Below are positions 1 through 9,409 of a DNA stretch of 64,000 bases, piece by piece. A model generated the notes under the pieces. It searched no databases. It was given only the letters and a program-made list of their open reading frames with translations, and had not been told where the DNA came from. Each line of letters begins with the position of its first letter. Position 1 is the first letter of the stretch. Source of the stretch: Shewanella sp. SNU WT4 (GTDB lineage: Bacteria > Pseudomonadota > Gammaproteobacteria > Enterobacterales > Shewanellaceae); the NCBI RefSeq assembly GCF_006494715.1, contig NZ_CP041151.1:2914001-2978000 (forward strand), written 5' to 3'. The position numbers and the translations under genes were made by a program.

Positions 1-238
1 GCGAACAAATTTCACCTTCAGGCTTATGATAAGCCAACACTCGACAAATCAAATCGTCAGCCGATTTCATTGACACAGTACGGCCATCGATACGAATTTT
101 AGCATCGGGTTCAACGCGATCGCCTAAACTGGCAATCTCGCCGTCTACGCTAACTCGACCTGCAGCAATCCATGCCTCCATCTCACGACGGGAGCCATGG
201 CCTGCACGGGCCAAGACTTTCTGCAATTTTTCACTCAT
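1..238 (-). CDS. rluB: 23S rRNA pseudouridine synthase RluB, N-terminal part (runs off the window)
   Basis: The minus strand from the ATG at 238 reads [20 protein letters not shown] and continues open to the window edge. This is the S4 RNA-binding domain that opens RluB, which converts U2605 of 23S rRNA to pseudouridine. About 79 residues are visible; the catalytic domain lies outside. The S4 signature (VLARAG..SRRE.E..I..GRV.V.G) is clear. The S4 domain alone cannot fully separate RluB from RluE/RluF relatives, but the adjacent scpB-scpA pair, 15 bp downstream, is the usual RluB neighbourhood. Confidence 0.88.
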   Translation of the reverse strand, partial: MSEKLQKVLARAGHGSRREMEAWIAAGRVSVDGEIASLGDRVEPDAKIRIDGRTVSMKSADDLICRVLAYHKPEGEICS

Positions 239-253
239 TAGTTTCGACTCTTC

Positions 254-838
254 TTATGACTGTGGCGGATTAGTCTCAATCGTAGATCTATGACTAAATA
301 ATGCCGCCAACGACTCGGCATCCGTTAACGGAGGTAAATCCGCAAGGGAGTCCAAGCCAAAATAGGCTAAAAATTCAGGGGTGGTCGCATATAATGCCGG
401 CCTACCGGGCACATCTTTATGCCCAATGCCCCTGATCCACAAACGATCAGATAAGGTTTTAATGATCTGGCTTGCAACCGCAACCCCTCTTATCTGTTCA
501 ATTTCGCCTCGGGTAACTGGTTGGCTGTAAGCAATCACAGCTAAGGTTTCCAAGGTGGCGCGAGAATACTTAGGTGCTTTTTCTTGAGTCATTAACTGTA
601 GAAATGGCGCTAATTCTTCTCTGGTTTGGAAACGGTATCCGCCGGCAACTTTTACCAATTGCACGCCCCGTTCCTGATAATCTTGTTCTAATACCACTAA
701 TTGCTCGCTAATACGTTCGCGAGACACACTTAAATCACGCAATAATCCTTGGCGTAACTCTTTAATCGTTAACGCTCGTCCTTGTGCAAATAGTCCCGCT
801 TCGAGCAATTGTTTTAATTGAATATCACTGATCGGCAT
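254..838 (-). CDS. scpB: Segregation and condensation protein ScpB
   Basis: This 194-residue protein is the winged-helix kleisin partner of ScpA. It binds the SMC-ScpA complex that compacts and segregates the chromosome. The middle part (YSRATLETLAVIAYSQPVTR, then GEIEQIRGV near residues 110-120) is the family signature. Length is normal for ScpB. It sits 7 bp after the scpA stop codon and just before rluB, so scpA-scpB-rluB probably form one transcript. The presence of scpAB is notable because Enterobacteriaceae use MukBEF instead; Shewanella species use SMC-ScpAB. Confidence 0.93.
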   Translation of the reverse strand: MPISDIQLKQLLEAGLFAQGRALTIKELRQGLLRDLSVSRERISEQLVVLEQDYQERGVQLVKVAGGYRFQTREELAPFLQLMTQEKAPKYSRATLETLAVIAYSQPVTRGEIEQIRGVAVASQIIKTLSDRLWIRGIGHKDVPGRPALYATTPEFLAYFGLDSLADLPPLTDAESLAALFSHRSTIETNPPQS

Positions 839-845
839 AAATTAA

Positions 846-1652
846 TTAACTAGCTCTGACATAGATTTCAGTCAATGGAGCTGCTTGCATTAACTCCACC
901 AAAGATTCTTTTACTAGTTCCATCAAGGCCAAAAAGGTCACCACTACGCCCGCGCGCCCTTCATGGGGCTGAAACAAGCGCGTAAATGGCACGAACTCTT
1001 CACGAGTTAATTGTGCCAAAATTTGGCTCATACGTTCACGCGTCGATAAATGTTCGCGCTGCACGTGATGGCTCTCGGTCATTTGAATGCGTCGATAGAT
1101 TGTTGAAAACGCTCTTATCAAGTCACTCAAACTCACGTCCGGTGGCACAATTTCTGCTTCGGCGGCGGTTAATGCCGCAGTGGCTTGAAAATAATCACGC
1201 TCAAGCCTTGGCAAGGCATCTAAATCATAAGACGCTTGCTTGATGGTTTCATAAGCTTTCAGTTGCTTTATTAAACGTGTCCGAGGATCTTCTTCCTCAT
1301 TATTGTCATCTGTTGCTATCACCGGCAGCAACATTCGCGATTTAATTTCCGCTAAGGTCGCAGCCATCACTAAATAGTCAGCCGCCAACTCAACCCGAGA
1401 GTCGGTGAGCAGGGTAATATACTCAAGGTACTGACTAGTGATTTTGGCGATAGATACATCGACTACATCTAACTTATGCTTACGGATCAAGTATAAGAGC
1501 AGATCAAGTGGCCCCTCAAACGCTTCTAAAAATACCTCAAGCGCTTCAGGTGGAATAAACAAATCTGTCGGCCACTCTTGCACAGGTTCGCCGCGAATAA
1601 TGGCCAAAGGTAAACTATGTTGTACCGTTAGCTCCGGCATGCGCTGCTCCAT
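846..1652 (-). CDS. scpA: Segregation and condensation protein ScpA (kleisin)
   Basis: This 268-residue protein is the kleisin that bridges the two SMC heads. The N-terminal signature FEGPLDLLLYLIRKHKLDV (about residues 45-63) is diagnostic, followed by the helical linker (ADYLVMAATLAEIKSRMLLP) and a C-terminal winged helix (LALMELVKESLVELMQ). The first 40 residues before the conserved core are longer than usual, and a second ATG lies four codons in (MPELTVQ), so the exact start is uncertain. It forms an operon with scpB and probably with yciO and rnm upstream. Confidence 0.92.
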   Translation of the reverse strand: MEQRMPELTVQHSLPLAIIRGEPVQEWPTDLFIPPEALEVFLEAFEGPLDLLLYLIRKHKLDVVDVSIAKITSQYLEYITLLTDSRVELAADYLVMAATLAEIKSRMLLPVIATDDNNEEEDPRTRLIKQLKAYETIKQASYDLDALPRLERDYFQATAALTAAEAEIVPPDVSLSDLIRAFSTIYRRIQMTESHHVQREHLSTRERMSQILAQLTREEFVPFTRLFQPHEGRAGVVVTFLALMELVKESLVELMQAAPLTEIYVRAS

Positions 1653-1712
1653 AATGGATCTCTTGCCATAATTTCAGCAAAACGCGGTATTATACCTGTA
1701 TTTTTATGGCTA

Positions 1713-2333
1713 TTAAAGGAATGCCGATAGATCGCCCGCGCCTTCGCGCAACACTTCCATTTCACCTTCAGACAAATCAATCACGCTGGTAGGTTTTTCA
1801 CCTAAATAACCACCGTGTAAAATCGCATCAACCTGATGTTCTAAAATATCGCGGATATGTTCAGGATCAGATTCTGCAAACTCTTGGCCAGGCATCACTA
1901 ACGAGGTCGACATCAAAGGCTCACCTAAAGCCTCTAATAAATCACGAGCAATAATATTGTCAGGAACGCGAATACCGATAGTCTTTTTCTTATCATTTTG
2001 TAAGCGCTTAGGTACTTCTTTAGTCGCTTTAAAAATGAAAGTGTAAGGTCCTGGAGTGCAGCTTTTTACTACCCGATACGCTTGATTTTCGACTTTGGCG
2101 TAGATAGAGATTTCAGACAAGTCGCGGCACATCAAAGAAAAATTATGGTCATGCTCGATATGACGAATACGCGAGATACGAGTCATGGCATCTTTATCAC
2201 CCAATAAACAACCTAAGGCATAACCTGAGTCGGTTGGGTAAACAATCACGCCACCGCTGCGTAAAATGGCCACTGTTTGGCTAATTAAACGAGTTTGCGG
2301 GTTTTGTTCATGTACATAAAAAAATTGGCTCAT
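1713..2333 (-). CDS. yciO: Sua5/YciO/YrdC family protein YciO
   Basis: This 206-residue YrdC-fold protein starts at MSQFFYVHEQ. The fold is shown by GGVIVYPTDSGYALGCLLGD near the N-terminus, the YTFIFKATKEVP strand and IGIRVPDN. YrdC/Sua5 proteins make threonylcarbamoyl-AMP for tRNA t6A37, but YciO paralogues are not known to replace TsaC fully, so the substrate is uncertain. A longer reading frame exists upstream to 2369; the start at 2333 is preferred because it overlaps the stop codon of the PHP gene as ATGA, which indicates translational coupling. Confidence 0.85.
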   Translation of the reverse strand: MSQFFYVHEQNPQTRLISQTVAILRSGGVIVYPTDSGYALGCLLGDKDAMTRISRIRHIEHDHNFSLMCRDLSEISIYAKVENQAYRVVKSCTPGPYTFIFKATKEVPKRLQNDKKKTIGIRVPDNIIARDLLEALGEPLMSTSLVMPGQEFAESDPEHIRDILEHQVDAILHGGYLGEKPTSVIDLSEGEMEVLREGAGDLSAFL

Positions 2334-3199
2334 GATCTGTCCTTCCATAAAGGCGATTGCCAAACCCAATTAAGGCCAGCAGGTAAAAATAAATTACGGC
2401 CAAGTTCAACCCAGCCACCGACAAAATGAAAATCACTTCCCACTGAGGTCAATAATTCATGTTTATGGCTCAAGGCCACAAGATTGGCTCTATCATCAAG
2501 ATTTTGTTGGCCTAATACCACTTCCATGGCATCGCCACCCGCGTCTTTAAACTCTGTGACTAAGCGGCGCAGCCATTTACCCGATAATTGATAGGCACTG
2601 GGATGCGCGAGCACAGCCAAACCACCGGCTTGATGGATAATATCGATTGCACTCGCCATGTCGCCCCAGTTATTAGGCACATAACCGGTTTTACCTTTAG
2701 CGAGGTACTTCTTAAACACCCCTGCGTTATCGGTGGCATAGCCTTTTTCAATCAGAAAACGCGCAAAATGACCACGACTAATCACGGCGCCATCAGCAAA
2801 TGCTTTGGCGGCGTCATACGCGCCCTCAATGCCAACTTTGGCTAAGCGCACACCAATTTCTTGGGCTCGTTGATCCCTAAGCACAGCTTGGTTATCTAAA
2901 AAGTCTTGCAACTGCGGATTGTGGATATCGATATTTAATGCCACAACATGAATATCATAACTGTACCAGCGAGTAGAAATTTCAGCGCCATTGATGAGCG
3001 TTAATGGTTGTTCCAACGCTTGATTCGCGGCGTGAGCCGGGATCATCGCAGCGACAGAATCATGATCGGTAATCGCCAACATATGCACGCCCTTTTCTGC
3101 CGCACGTTGCACAAGTTGCGCAGGCGTTAAGCGGCCGTCAGAGGCGGTAGTATGGCTATGGAGGTCGACCACTCGGGTCACAGCAGTATTTTCATTCAT
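2330..3199 (-). CDS. rnm: PHP-domain 5'-3' exoribonuclease RNase AM (YciV/TrpH)
   Basis: A polymerase-and-histidinol-phosphatase fold protein. The metal-ligand motifs are visible in order: VVDLHSHTTASDG at the start, AITDHDSV about 35 residues later, a histidine in RGHFARF, and VGSDFHF near the C-terminus. E. coli YciV (RNase AM) matures the 5' ends of 23S and 5S rRNA and hydrolyses 3',5'-nucleotide bisphosphates. I chose the ATG at 3199 (MNENTAV) because the family begins just before VVDLHSH; the frame stays open to 3280. It is divergent from the trp operon and overlaps yciO by ATGA. Confidence 0.88.
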   Translation of the reverse strand: MNENTAVTRVVDLHSHTTASDGRLTPAQLVQRAAEKGVHMLAITDHDSVAAMIPAHAANQALEQPLTLINGAEISTRWYSYDIHVVALNIDIHNPQLQDFLDNQAVLRDQRAQEIGVRLAKVGIEGAYDAAKAFADGAVISRGHFARFLIEKGYATDNAGVFKKYLAKGKTGYVPNNWGDMASAIDIIHQAGGLAVLAHPSAYQLSGKWLRRLVTEFKDAGGDAMEVVLGQQNLDDRANLVALSHKHELLTSVGSDFHFVGGWVELGRNLFLPAGLNWVWQSPLWKDRS

Positions 3200-3318
3200 T
3201 GGAGTATTGTAATGGATGCGGGCAAAAAACACCTTAAATAAATGGGTTATGAGCATAAGCTCACGTCGATACCCGTGCATGATTATGATGACATTTTATC
3301 ATCATTGCATTTTTTCCA

Positions 3319-3351
3319 TTGACATTGAGTCACAAAACTAGTTTTCTATAG
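3319..3351 (+). promoter_or_regulatory. trp promoter with TrpR-type operator
   Basis: A perfect -35 box TTGACA lies at 3319-3324. Seventeen bases later, at 3342-3347, lies TTTTCT, in the same place as the E. coli trp -10 (TTAACT). The palindrome AAAACTAGTTTT (3334-3345) supplies one CTAG half-site; CTAT at 3346-3349 is the imperfect second half. In E. coli the CTAG half-sites flank TTAA with identical spacing. What is seen is the spacing and the CTAG; TrpR binding is inferred. Confidence 0.6.
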
Positions 3352-3381
3352 ACAACTAAATGACAGGAATATCACTTTATT

Positions 3382-3465
3382 ATGACTTTTACAGCACAAA
3401 CTAATACCGTTTTTGGTTGGTGGCTTTACTCACATTCGCGGGTAGAGTTGGCTGTGCACATCTAA
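3382..3465 (+). CDS. trpL: trp operon leader peptide
   Basis: A 27-codon reading frame encodes MTFTAQTNTVFGWWLYSHSR followed by VELAVHI and a TAA stop. Two adjacent Trp codons (3418-3423) in a short frame between the trp promoter and a terminator hairpin are the signature of a transcription-attenuation leader. Ribosome stalling on the Trp pair when charged tRNA-Trp is scarce would favour an antiterminator over the terminator at 3488-3511. No protein function is expected. Confidence 0.9.
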   Translation: MTFTAQTNTVFGWWLYSHSRVELAVHI

Positions 3466-3487
3466 ATAAAGTGTCGCTCCAATAAAG

Positions 3488-3511
3488 AACCCGCCCACTG
3501 CGGGTTTTTTT
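3488..3511 (+). terminator. trp attenuator (rho-independent terminator)
   Basis: AACCCGC (3488-3494) pairs perfectly with GCGGGTT (3500-3506) around a five-base loop CCACT and is followed by a T run. It lies 22 bp after the leader stop codon and 64 bp before trpE, the position and GC content expected of segments 3 and 4 of a trp attenuator. Confidence 0.9.
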
Positions 3512-3574
3512 ATCAGCAAATTTCCCGCAAAGACACCTTGGCTAGTTTAGATAAGCAATTACGGGAAAGAAAAA

Positions 3575-5152
3575 ATGACAACGACAACCCCCTTTATCCA
3601 ATGCAAGCGTGCGGCCATTTGCTATCAAGCCGACCCTTTGTGCCTTTATCAGGCGCTAAATGCTCATAGTCGCCACAACCTGTTACTGGAATCTGCTGAA
3701 GTCACCACTAAAGCGAATCTTAAAAGCTTATTGTTGTGTGACAGTGCCCTTGAAATTCGCTGTCAGGGCTATCAACTCGAATTCACGGCGCTAAGTGACA
3801 ATGGCCAGCAGTTACTGCCACTGATTGCTGAGTTTTTTACGCGGCCTGCTCAAATGGCCAAGTTACCATCCTCAGCAAGCTCAAGTAATAAGTTAATAGT
3901 GACCTTATCGCCGCCAGTAACGCCTATGGATGAAGATGCGAGATTAGTCGCCAGTTCCCCCCTTGATGGCCTGCGTTTTTTCATTGCCGAACTTAAACAC
4001 TACTGCCTTGATGCCCAAAGCAAAGCGGCGCTGTTTCTTGGTGGCGTGCTGGCTTATGATTTAATCGCTACCACTGAAGTGCTGCCAAACGTGCCCACGG
4101 GCGCTAATCATTGCCCAGATTATTTGTTTTATTTAGCCGAGCAATTAATTGTTATTGACCATCAAACCCAAAGCGCCGAATTGCAAAGCTTTGGGTTTAG
4201 TAACACGCCGAGCATTGCTGCTAGCATCAAAGATAGGCAGCAAGCCCTATGCGCCATAGCTAATGATTATCACCCCGCCCTCTTTGGCCAAGCGCAAACT
4301 GCGGATGTGTCAGTCAATGTCAGCGATGAGCAATTTTGTCAGCAGGTCGATGCCCTTAAAGAGCACATAGTCGCTGGCGATATATTTCAAGTGGTGCCAT
4401 CGCGCAGCTTTACTTTGCCATGCGCCAATCCCATCGGCGCTTATCGGGCACTGCGTACGACCAATCCAAGTCCGTATATGTTTTTTTTCCAAGCACCCGA
4501 TTTTTGTCTGTTTGGCGCCTCACCTGAAAGCGCATTGAAATACCAAGCATCATCAAACACGGTTGAGGTCTACCCAATCGCTGGCACTCGTCCACGCGGT
4601 AAAGACGATAACGGTCAAATCGATGCCGACTTAGATAGCCGCATTGAGCTTGAATTACGTTTAGATAAAAAAGAGCTAGCTGAGCATTTAATGCTGGTTG
4701 ATTTAGCACGTAATGATATTGCCCGAATTAGCCAAGCTGGCACGCGAAAAGTAGCTGAATTACTCAAAGTCGATCGCTACTCCCACGTCATGCATCTGGT
4801 GAGTCGCGTGACAGGCCAATTACAACATCAACTTGATGCCTTACATGCTTATCAAGCCTGTATGAATATGGGCACCTTAGTTGGCGCCCCTAAAATTCGC
4901 GCGGCGCAATTAATTCGTGAAGTCGAACAAGGCCGCCGCGGCAGTTATGGTGGTGCGGTAGGTTATCTAAACGGTCAAGGCGATATGGACACTTGCATTG
5001 TCATTCGCTCAGCCTTTGTTAGCCAAGGACTTGCCCATATTCAAGCGGGCGCTGGGGTAGTATTTGATTCAGACCCTCAGGCAGAAACCACGGAAACCCG
5101 TCAAAAAGCCCAAGCTGTGATTAATGCGGTACAACAAGGAGGTGGCTTATGA
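3575..5152 (+). CDS. trpE: Anthranilate synthase component I TrpE
   Basis: This 525-residue enzyme converts chorismate and ammonia to anthranilate, the first step of tryptophan synthesis. The feedback motif LLLES is at residues 36-40, where tryptophan binds. The chorismate-binding C-terminal half carries GDIFQVVPSRSF, ESALKYQ, YPIAGTRPRGK, LVDLARND and the terminal GAGVVFDSDP. Length matches the E. coli enzyme (520). The next gene, trpG, overlaps by four bases (ATGA), as suits two subunits made in equal amounts. Control is by the leader/attenuator upstream. Confidence 0.97.
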   Translation: MTTTTPFIQCKRAAICYQADPLCLYQALNAHSRHNLLLESAEVTTKANLKSLLLCDSALEIRCQGYQLEFTALSDNGQQLLPLIAEFFTRPAQMAKLPSSASSSNKLIVTLSPPVTPMDEDARLVASSPLDGLRFFIAELKHYCLDAQSKAALFLGGVLAYDLIATTEVLPNVPTGANHCPDYLFYLAEQLIVIDHQTQSAELQSFGFSNTPSIAASIKDRQQALCAIANDYHPALFGQAQTADVSVNVSDEQFCQQVDALKEHIVAGDIFQVVPSRSFTLPCANPIGAYRALRTTNPSPYMFFFQAPDFCLFGASPESALKYQASSNTVEVYPIAGTRPRGKDDNGQIDADLDSRIELELRLDKKELAEHLMLVDLARNDIARISQAGTRKVAELLKVDRYSHVMHLVSRVTGQLQHQLDALHAYQACMNMGTLVGAPKIRAAQLIREVEQGRRGSYGGAVGYLNGQGDMDTCIVIRSAFVSQGLAHIQAGAGVVFDSDPQAETTETRQKAQAVINAVQQGGGL

Positions 5153-5745
5153 AAATTACCTTACTCGATAACTTCGACTCATTTACCTACAACTTAGTGG
5201 ATCAGTTTCGCAGCCTAGGTCATCAAGTTGATATCTATCGCAATGATGTTGATATCAATTATTTATGTCAAAAGCTTGCCGCTACCGATGAACAACAAGT
5301 ATTAGTGTTATCGCCAGGCCCAGGCGCGCCGCATCAAGCAGGTTGTATGGCAGCCTTGATTGCTCGTCAAGTAGGTAACATGCCCATCATCGGCATTTGC
5401 TTAGGCCACCAAGCCCTGATTGAGCATTATGGCGGTAAGGTTGAGCGTGCGCCGCAAGTGGTTCATGGCAAGGCAAGCTTAGCGACTCACAATGGCCAAG
5501 GGATATTTGCCAACCTCCCTAACCCTTTACCGATTGCTCGCTATCACTCGTTAGTGGCAACTGTGGTGCCGCCATGCCTTGACGTTATCGCAAGCGCCGA
5601 TGATTTACCTATGGCCATTTATCATAGGAAAGATCAAGTGTTAGGTTTTCAATTCCATCCTGAATCGATTTTAACCACTAAGGGCGGCTTATTATTGACC
5701 CAAGCGTTAGCGTACGTGAGTAAGGAGAGTCATCATGGCCATTAA
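5149..5745 (+). CDS. trpG: Anthranilate synthase glutamine amidotransferase TrpG
   Basis: A 198-residue class I glutamine amidotransferase that supplies ammonia to TrpE. It opens with LLDNFDSFTYNLVDQF. The oxyanion motif LSPGPGAP is near residue 55, the nucleophile Cys84 is in GICLGHQAL, and the catalytic His-Pro-Glu is in FQFHPES. In E. coli this domain is fused to TrpD; here it is separate, as in Vibrio and Shewanella. It could also serve aminodeoxychorismate synthase (PabA-like dual use). It overlaps trpE by ATGA and trpD by 11 bp. Confidence 0.95.
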   Translation: MKITLLDNFDSFTYNLVDQFRSLGHQVDIYRNDVDINYLCQKLAATDEQQVLVLSPGPGAPHQAGCMAALIARQVGNMPIIGICLGHQALIEHYGGKVERAPQVVHGKASLATHNGQGIFANLPNPLPIARYHSLVATVVPPCLDVIASADDLPMAIYHRKDQVLGFQFHPESILTTKGGLLLTQALAYVSKESHHGH

Positions 5746-6808
5746 TGTTCAGCCGTTACTGGATACTTTATTTGTGCAGCAATCATTAAGCCGCGTGCAG
5801 AGTCAGGCATTATTTGGCGCCATTGTTGCGGGTGAATTAAATGACAGCCAAATCGCGGCGGCGCTGATCGCCTTAAAACTTAAAGGCGAGAGCTTAGATG
5901 AGATCAGTGGCGCGGCGGATGCCTTATTATTAGCCGCGACACCATTTCCACGCCAAGCTGAGACAATGACTGTCAGCCAGCCATCTTGCCAGCCTGGTTT
6001 ACTGGATATTGTGGGAACCGGTGGTGATGGCTTTAATACCATTAATATTTCTACCACAGCAGCCTTAGTCGCCGCGACCGCGGGCGCCAAAGTTGCCAAA
6101 CATGGCAATCGCAGTGTCTCGAGTCAATCGGGCTCGTCTGATCTATTGGCAAGCTTAGGGCTTAATCTTACTATGCCGCCTGCGATAGCGGCGCAGTGCT
6201 TAGTCGATGTGGGGGTATGTTTTATTTTCGCGCCTCAGTATCACGCCGGGGTACGCCACGCAGTGCCAGTGCGCCAGGCCTTAAAAACTCGGACTATTTT
6301 CAATATCTTAGGGCCATTAATTAATCCAGCGCGCCCAGATTTTATGCTGCTTGGCGTGTATTGCCCAAGTTTGCTGCAACCTATTGCCCAATGCTTACAA
6401 ACCTTAGGGGTTAAGCGCGCTATGGTAGTGCATGGTTCTGGCTTAGATGAAGTTGCCATTCATGGCCCTACCGATGTCATTGAAGTGACGCCAAATAGCT
6501 TAATCAGTTATCAGTTAACCCCTGAAATATTAGGCATAAACACGGCGCCACTCAGCGCATTAACGGGCGGCAGCCCAATGGAAAACGCCAACATTACCCG
6601 CACTATATTGCAAGGTCACGGCCAACGCGCCCATCAAGATGCCGTGGCAGTCAATGCTGGCTGCGCCTTATATGTCGCGGGTATTGCCCCAAGTCCCAAA
6701 GATGGCACGGCCATGGCGCTCGCTATTTTACAGACATCAAGAGCGTGGGAGCGCTTGGAGCAACTCATTGAAACATCAAACGCCGCCATTAACGAGGTGC
6801 AGGCATGA
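5735..6808 (+). CDS. trpD: Anthranilate phosphoribosyltransferase TrpD
   Basis: This 357-residue enzyme transfers phosphoribose from PRPP to anthranilate. The PRPP-binding loop GTGGDGFNTINIST is near residue 92, followed by KHGNRSVSSQSGS and, further on, FNILGPLINPA and HGSGLDEVA. It begins inside the 3' end of trpG and ends with an ATGA overlap with trpC, so the operon is translated as a coupled unit. Nothing unusual is seen in the motifs. Confidence 0.96.
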   Translation: MAINVQPLLDTLFVQQSLSRVQSQALFGAIVAGELNDSQIAAALIALKLKGESLDEISGAADALLLAATPFPRQAETMTVSQPSCQPGLLDIVGTGGDGFNTINISTTAALVAATAGAKVAKHGNRSVSSQSGSSDLLASLGLNLTMPPAIAAQCLVDVGVCFIFAPQYHAGVRHAVPVRQALKTRTIFNILGPLINPARPDFMLLGVYCPSLLQPIAQCLQTLGVKRAMVVHGSGLDEVAIHGPTDVIEVTPNSLISYQLTPEILGINTAPLSALTGGSPMENANITRTILQGHGQRAHQDAVAVNAGCALYVAGIAPSPKDGTAMALAILQTSRAWERLEQLIETSNAAINEVQA

Positions 6809-8193
6809 GTAATATTTTAGAAAAGATAGTCGCCACTAAGCATCAGCATATTGCTCAGCTGCAACTAGCGTACCCAGAAGCCACGCTTGCGCCTAAGCGC
6901 TCAACTCGCAGCCTTTATCAAGCATTAAGAACCAAGCCTGCGAGCTTTATTCTGGAATGCAAAAAAGCGAGCCCATCAAAGGGCTTAATTCGTGCCGACT
7001 TTGATATCAAAGCCATAGCCTCTGTTTATGGTCGCTATGCCGCGGCCTTATCCGTCCTCACCGACGAGCAATGGTTTCAAGGCAATATGGCGTATATTCC
7101 TGAGGTCAAAGCCTTAGTTAGCCAGCCCATTTTGTGCAAAGATTTTTTTATCTCGCCATACCAAGTAACACTTGCCGCCCATCAAGGCGCCGATGCCATT
7201 TTATTAATGCTATCGATTCTTGATGATGAGCATTATCAAGCATTAGCGAGCCTTGCCGCACAATTTAACTTAGATGTATTAACTGAAGTCAGTAATAGCC
7301 AAGAGTTAACGAGAGCCATTGCCTTAAAAGCTAACATCATAGGCATTAATAATCGTGACCTGCGCGATTTAACCACTGACTTAGCGACGACTGAGCAATT
7401 GGCACCGCAAATCCCAGCGGACACTGTCGTCATTAGTGAGTCAGGCATTTATTGTCATCAAGACGTGCGCCGCTTAGCACCTTTAGTGCAAGGCTTTTTA
7501 GTTGGTAGCTCGTTAATGGCGCAAGCCAATCTTGATCAAGCCTGCCGCGCCTTGATTTTTGGTGAGAATAAGATTTGCGGTCTTACCCGTAGCCAAGACT
7601 TAGCGGCAGCGGCTAGCGCTGGCTGTCTATACGCAGGCCTGATATTCGCGCCAAGTTCACCGCGCGCGTTAACCTTAGATGCAGCAATAGCCTTAGCGGA
7701 GTTTAACCAGCAATTAGCTCAGCCGCTTAAATTAGTCGGCGTGTTTGTTAATGCGGACATTGAGCAAATGGTGACTTATGCCAAGACACTTAAACTCACG
7801 GCCATTCAACTGCATGGCGATGAATCTGAGCTTGTCATCACCCATCTTAAAGAGCAGCTAGCAGCGCAGCAACTTGACTGTGAGTTGTGGCAAGCCTTAG
7901 GAGTTGCTACCGATATAGAGCACTTTTCACCAAGCCCACAAGTAGCGCGCTTAGTGTATGACAGCCGAGTAGCGCAGCAATTTGGTGGCACAGGCACGCC
8001 TTTTGATTGGCAGCGATTATTACCTGCCAAAAGCCGCGCCATGTTGGCTGGCGGCCTTGATGCTGATAACGCACTTAACGCGGCAGAAGCGGGATTCCTT
8101 GGCTTAGATTTCAATTCAGGGTTAGAGAGCCGCCCCGGCATTAAAGATCCCAACAAAATTCAGGCAGCCTTTAGTCAGCTGCGACAGTATTAA
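6805..8193 (+). CDS. trpCF: Bifunctional indole-3-glycerol-phosphate synthase / phosphoribosylanthranilate isomerase
   Basis: A 462-residue fusion of two TIM barrels. The TrpC half (about residues 1-255) has [32 protein letters not shown] and VISESGI. The TrpF half (from about residue 256, [14 protein letters not shown]) has [16 protein letters not shown] and LAGGLDADN. Together they convert phosphoribosylanthranilate to indole-3-glycerol phosphate. The fusion and the length are the same as in E. coli TrpC. Thirteen bases separate it from trpB. Confidence 0.96.
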   Translation: MSNILEKIVATKHQHIAQLQLAYPEATLAPKRSTRSLYQALRTKPASFILECKKASPSKGLIRADFDIKAIASVYGRYAAALSVLTDEQWFQGNMAYIPEVKALVSQPILCKDFFISPYQVTLAAHQGADAILLMLSILDDEHYQALASLAAQFNLDVLTEVSNSQELTRAIALKANIIGINNRDLRDLTTDLATTEQLAPQIPADTVVISESGIYCHQDVRRLAPLVQGFLVGSSLMAQANLDQACRALIFGENKICGLTRSQDLAAAASAGCLYAGLIFAPSSPRALTLDAAIALAEFNQQLAQPLKLVGVFVNADIEQMVTYAKTLKLTAIQLHGDESELVITHLKEQLAAQQLDCELWQALGVATDIEHFSPSPQVARLVYDSRVAQQFGGTGTPFDWQRLLPAKSRAMLAGGLDADNALNAAEAGFLGLDFNSGLESRPGIKDPNKIQAAFSQLRQY

Positions 8194-8206
8194 TAGCGAG
8201 GTTACT

Positions 8207-9409
8207 ATGAAGCAATTTACCCTAAACCCTTATTTTGGTGAGTTCGGTGGCAGTTTTGTGCCGCAAATTTTAATGCCTGCTCTGCATCAATTAGAGCAAG
8301 CCTATTTAAGCGCCATTGACGATCCGGCCTTTAATGCCGAATTGATGGATTTACTGCACAACTATGCCGGCAGACCAACAGCCTTAACCCTAACCCGTAA
8401 CTTAAGCCCTAACCCATTATGTAAAATTTACTTAAAGCGCGAAGACTTATTGCACGGCGGCGCCCATAAAACTAACCAAGTATTAGCGCAAGCATTGCTG
8501 GCTAAACGCATGGGTAAAAAAGAAATCATTGCCGAAACCGGCGCGGGTCAACATGGGGTAGCCACAGCGTTAGCCTGCGCACTGCTTGGGCTTAATTGCC
8601 GCATTTATATGGGTGCAAAAGATGTGGAACGCCAATCGCCCAATGTGTTCAGAATGCGTTTGATGGGAGCCACAGTTATTCCTGTGACCTCAGGTTCTGC
8701 CACCTTAAAAGATGCCTGCAATGAAGCTATGCGCGACTGGTCTGGCAGCTATGAAAAGGCGCATTACCTCTTAGGTACGGCTGCTGGCCCGCATCCATTT
8801 CCAACCATAGTGCGGGAATTTCAGCGCGTGATTGGCGCCGAAACTAAACGCCAAATTTTAGAAAAAGAAGGCCGTTTGCCTGATGCCGTGATTGCCTGTG
8901 TTGGCGGCGGCTCCAATGCCATCGGCATGTTTGCCGATTTTATTGACGAACCGCAAGTGCAACTAATCGGTATTGAACCTGCCGGTAAAGGCATAGACAC
9001 CCATATGCACGGCGCGCCGCTGCGCCACGGTAAAACCGGCATATTTTTCGGTATGAAAGCGCCCTTGATGCAAGATGAGGAAGGCCAGATTGAAGAGTCG
9101 TACTCGATTTCAGCCGGCTTAGACTTCCCATCGGTCGGACCACAGCACGCCCACCTTGCCGCCATTGGCCGCGCGCAATATGAATCGGCCACCGATGATG
9201 AAGCCATCGCTGCGTTCCAGCAATTAGCGCGTTGTGAAGGTATTATTCCAGCGCTGGAGTCTGCCCATGCCTTAGCCTATGCCATTAAACTAGCCGCTAA
9301 TGCCACCACTGAGACCTTATTGGTCGTGAACTTATCAGGCCGCGGCGATAAAGACATATTTACTGTGTCAGACCTATTAAACCCATCTGCACCAGGAGAG
9401 ACATTATGA
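8207..9409 (+). CDS. trpB: Tryptophan synthase beta chain TrpB
   Basis: This 400-residue PLP enzyme condenses indole with serine. The Schiff-base lysine is in [13 protein letters not shown], the phosphate-binding glycine loop in [12 protein letters not shown], and [12 protein letters not shown] is the substrate carboxylate loop. Start [15 protein letters not shown] matches the family. Its stop overlaps the trpA start by ATGA, as expected for the alpha2-beta2 complex that channels indole. Confidence 0.97.
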   Translation: MKQFTLNPYFGEFGGSFVPQILMPALHQLEQAYLSAIDDPAFNAELMDLLHNYAGRPTALTLTRNLSPNPLCKIYLKREDLLHGGAHKTNQVLAQALLAKRMGKKEIIAETGAGQHGVATALACALLGLNCRIYMGAKDVERQSPNVFRMRLMGATVIPVTSGSATLKDACNEAMRDWSGSYEKAHYLLGTAAGPHPFPTIVREFQRVIGAETKRQILEKEGRLPDAVIACVGGGSNAIGMFADFIDEPQVQLIGIEPAGKGIDTHMHGAPLRHGKTGIFFGMKAPLMQDEEGQIEESYSISAGLDFPSVGPQHAHLAAIGRAQYESATDDEAIAAFQQLARCEGIIPALESAHALAYAIKLAANATTETLLVVNLSGRGDKDIFTVSDLLNPSAPGETL

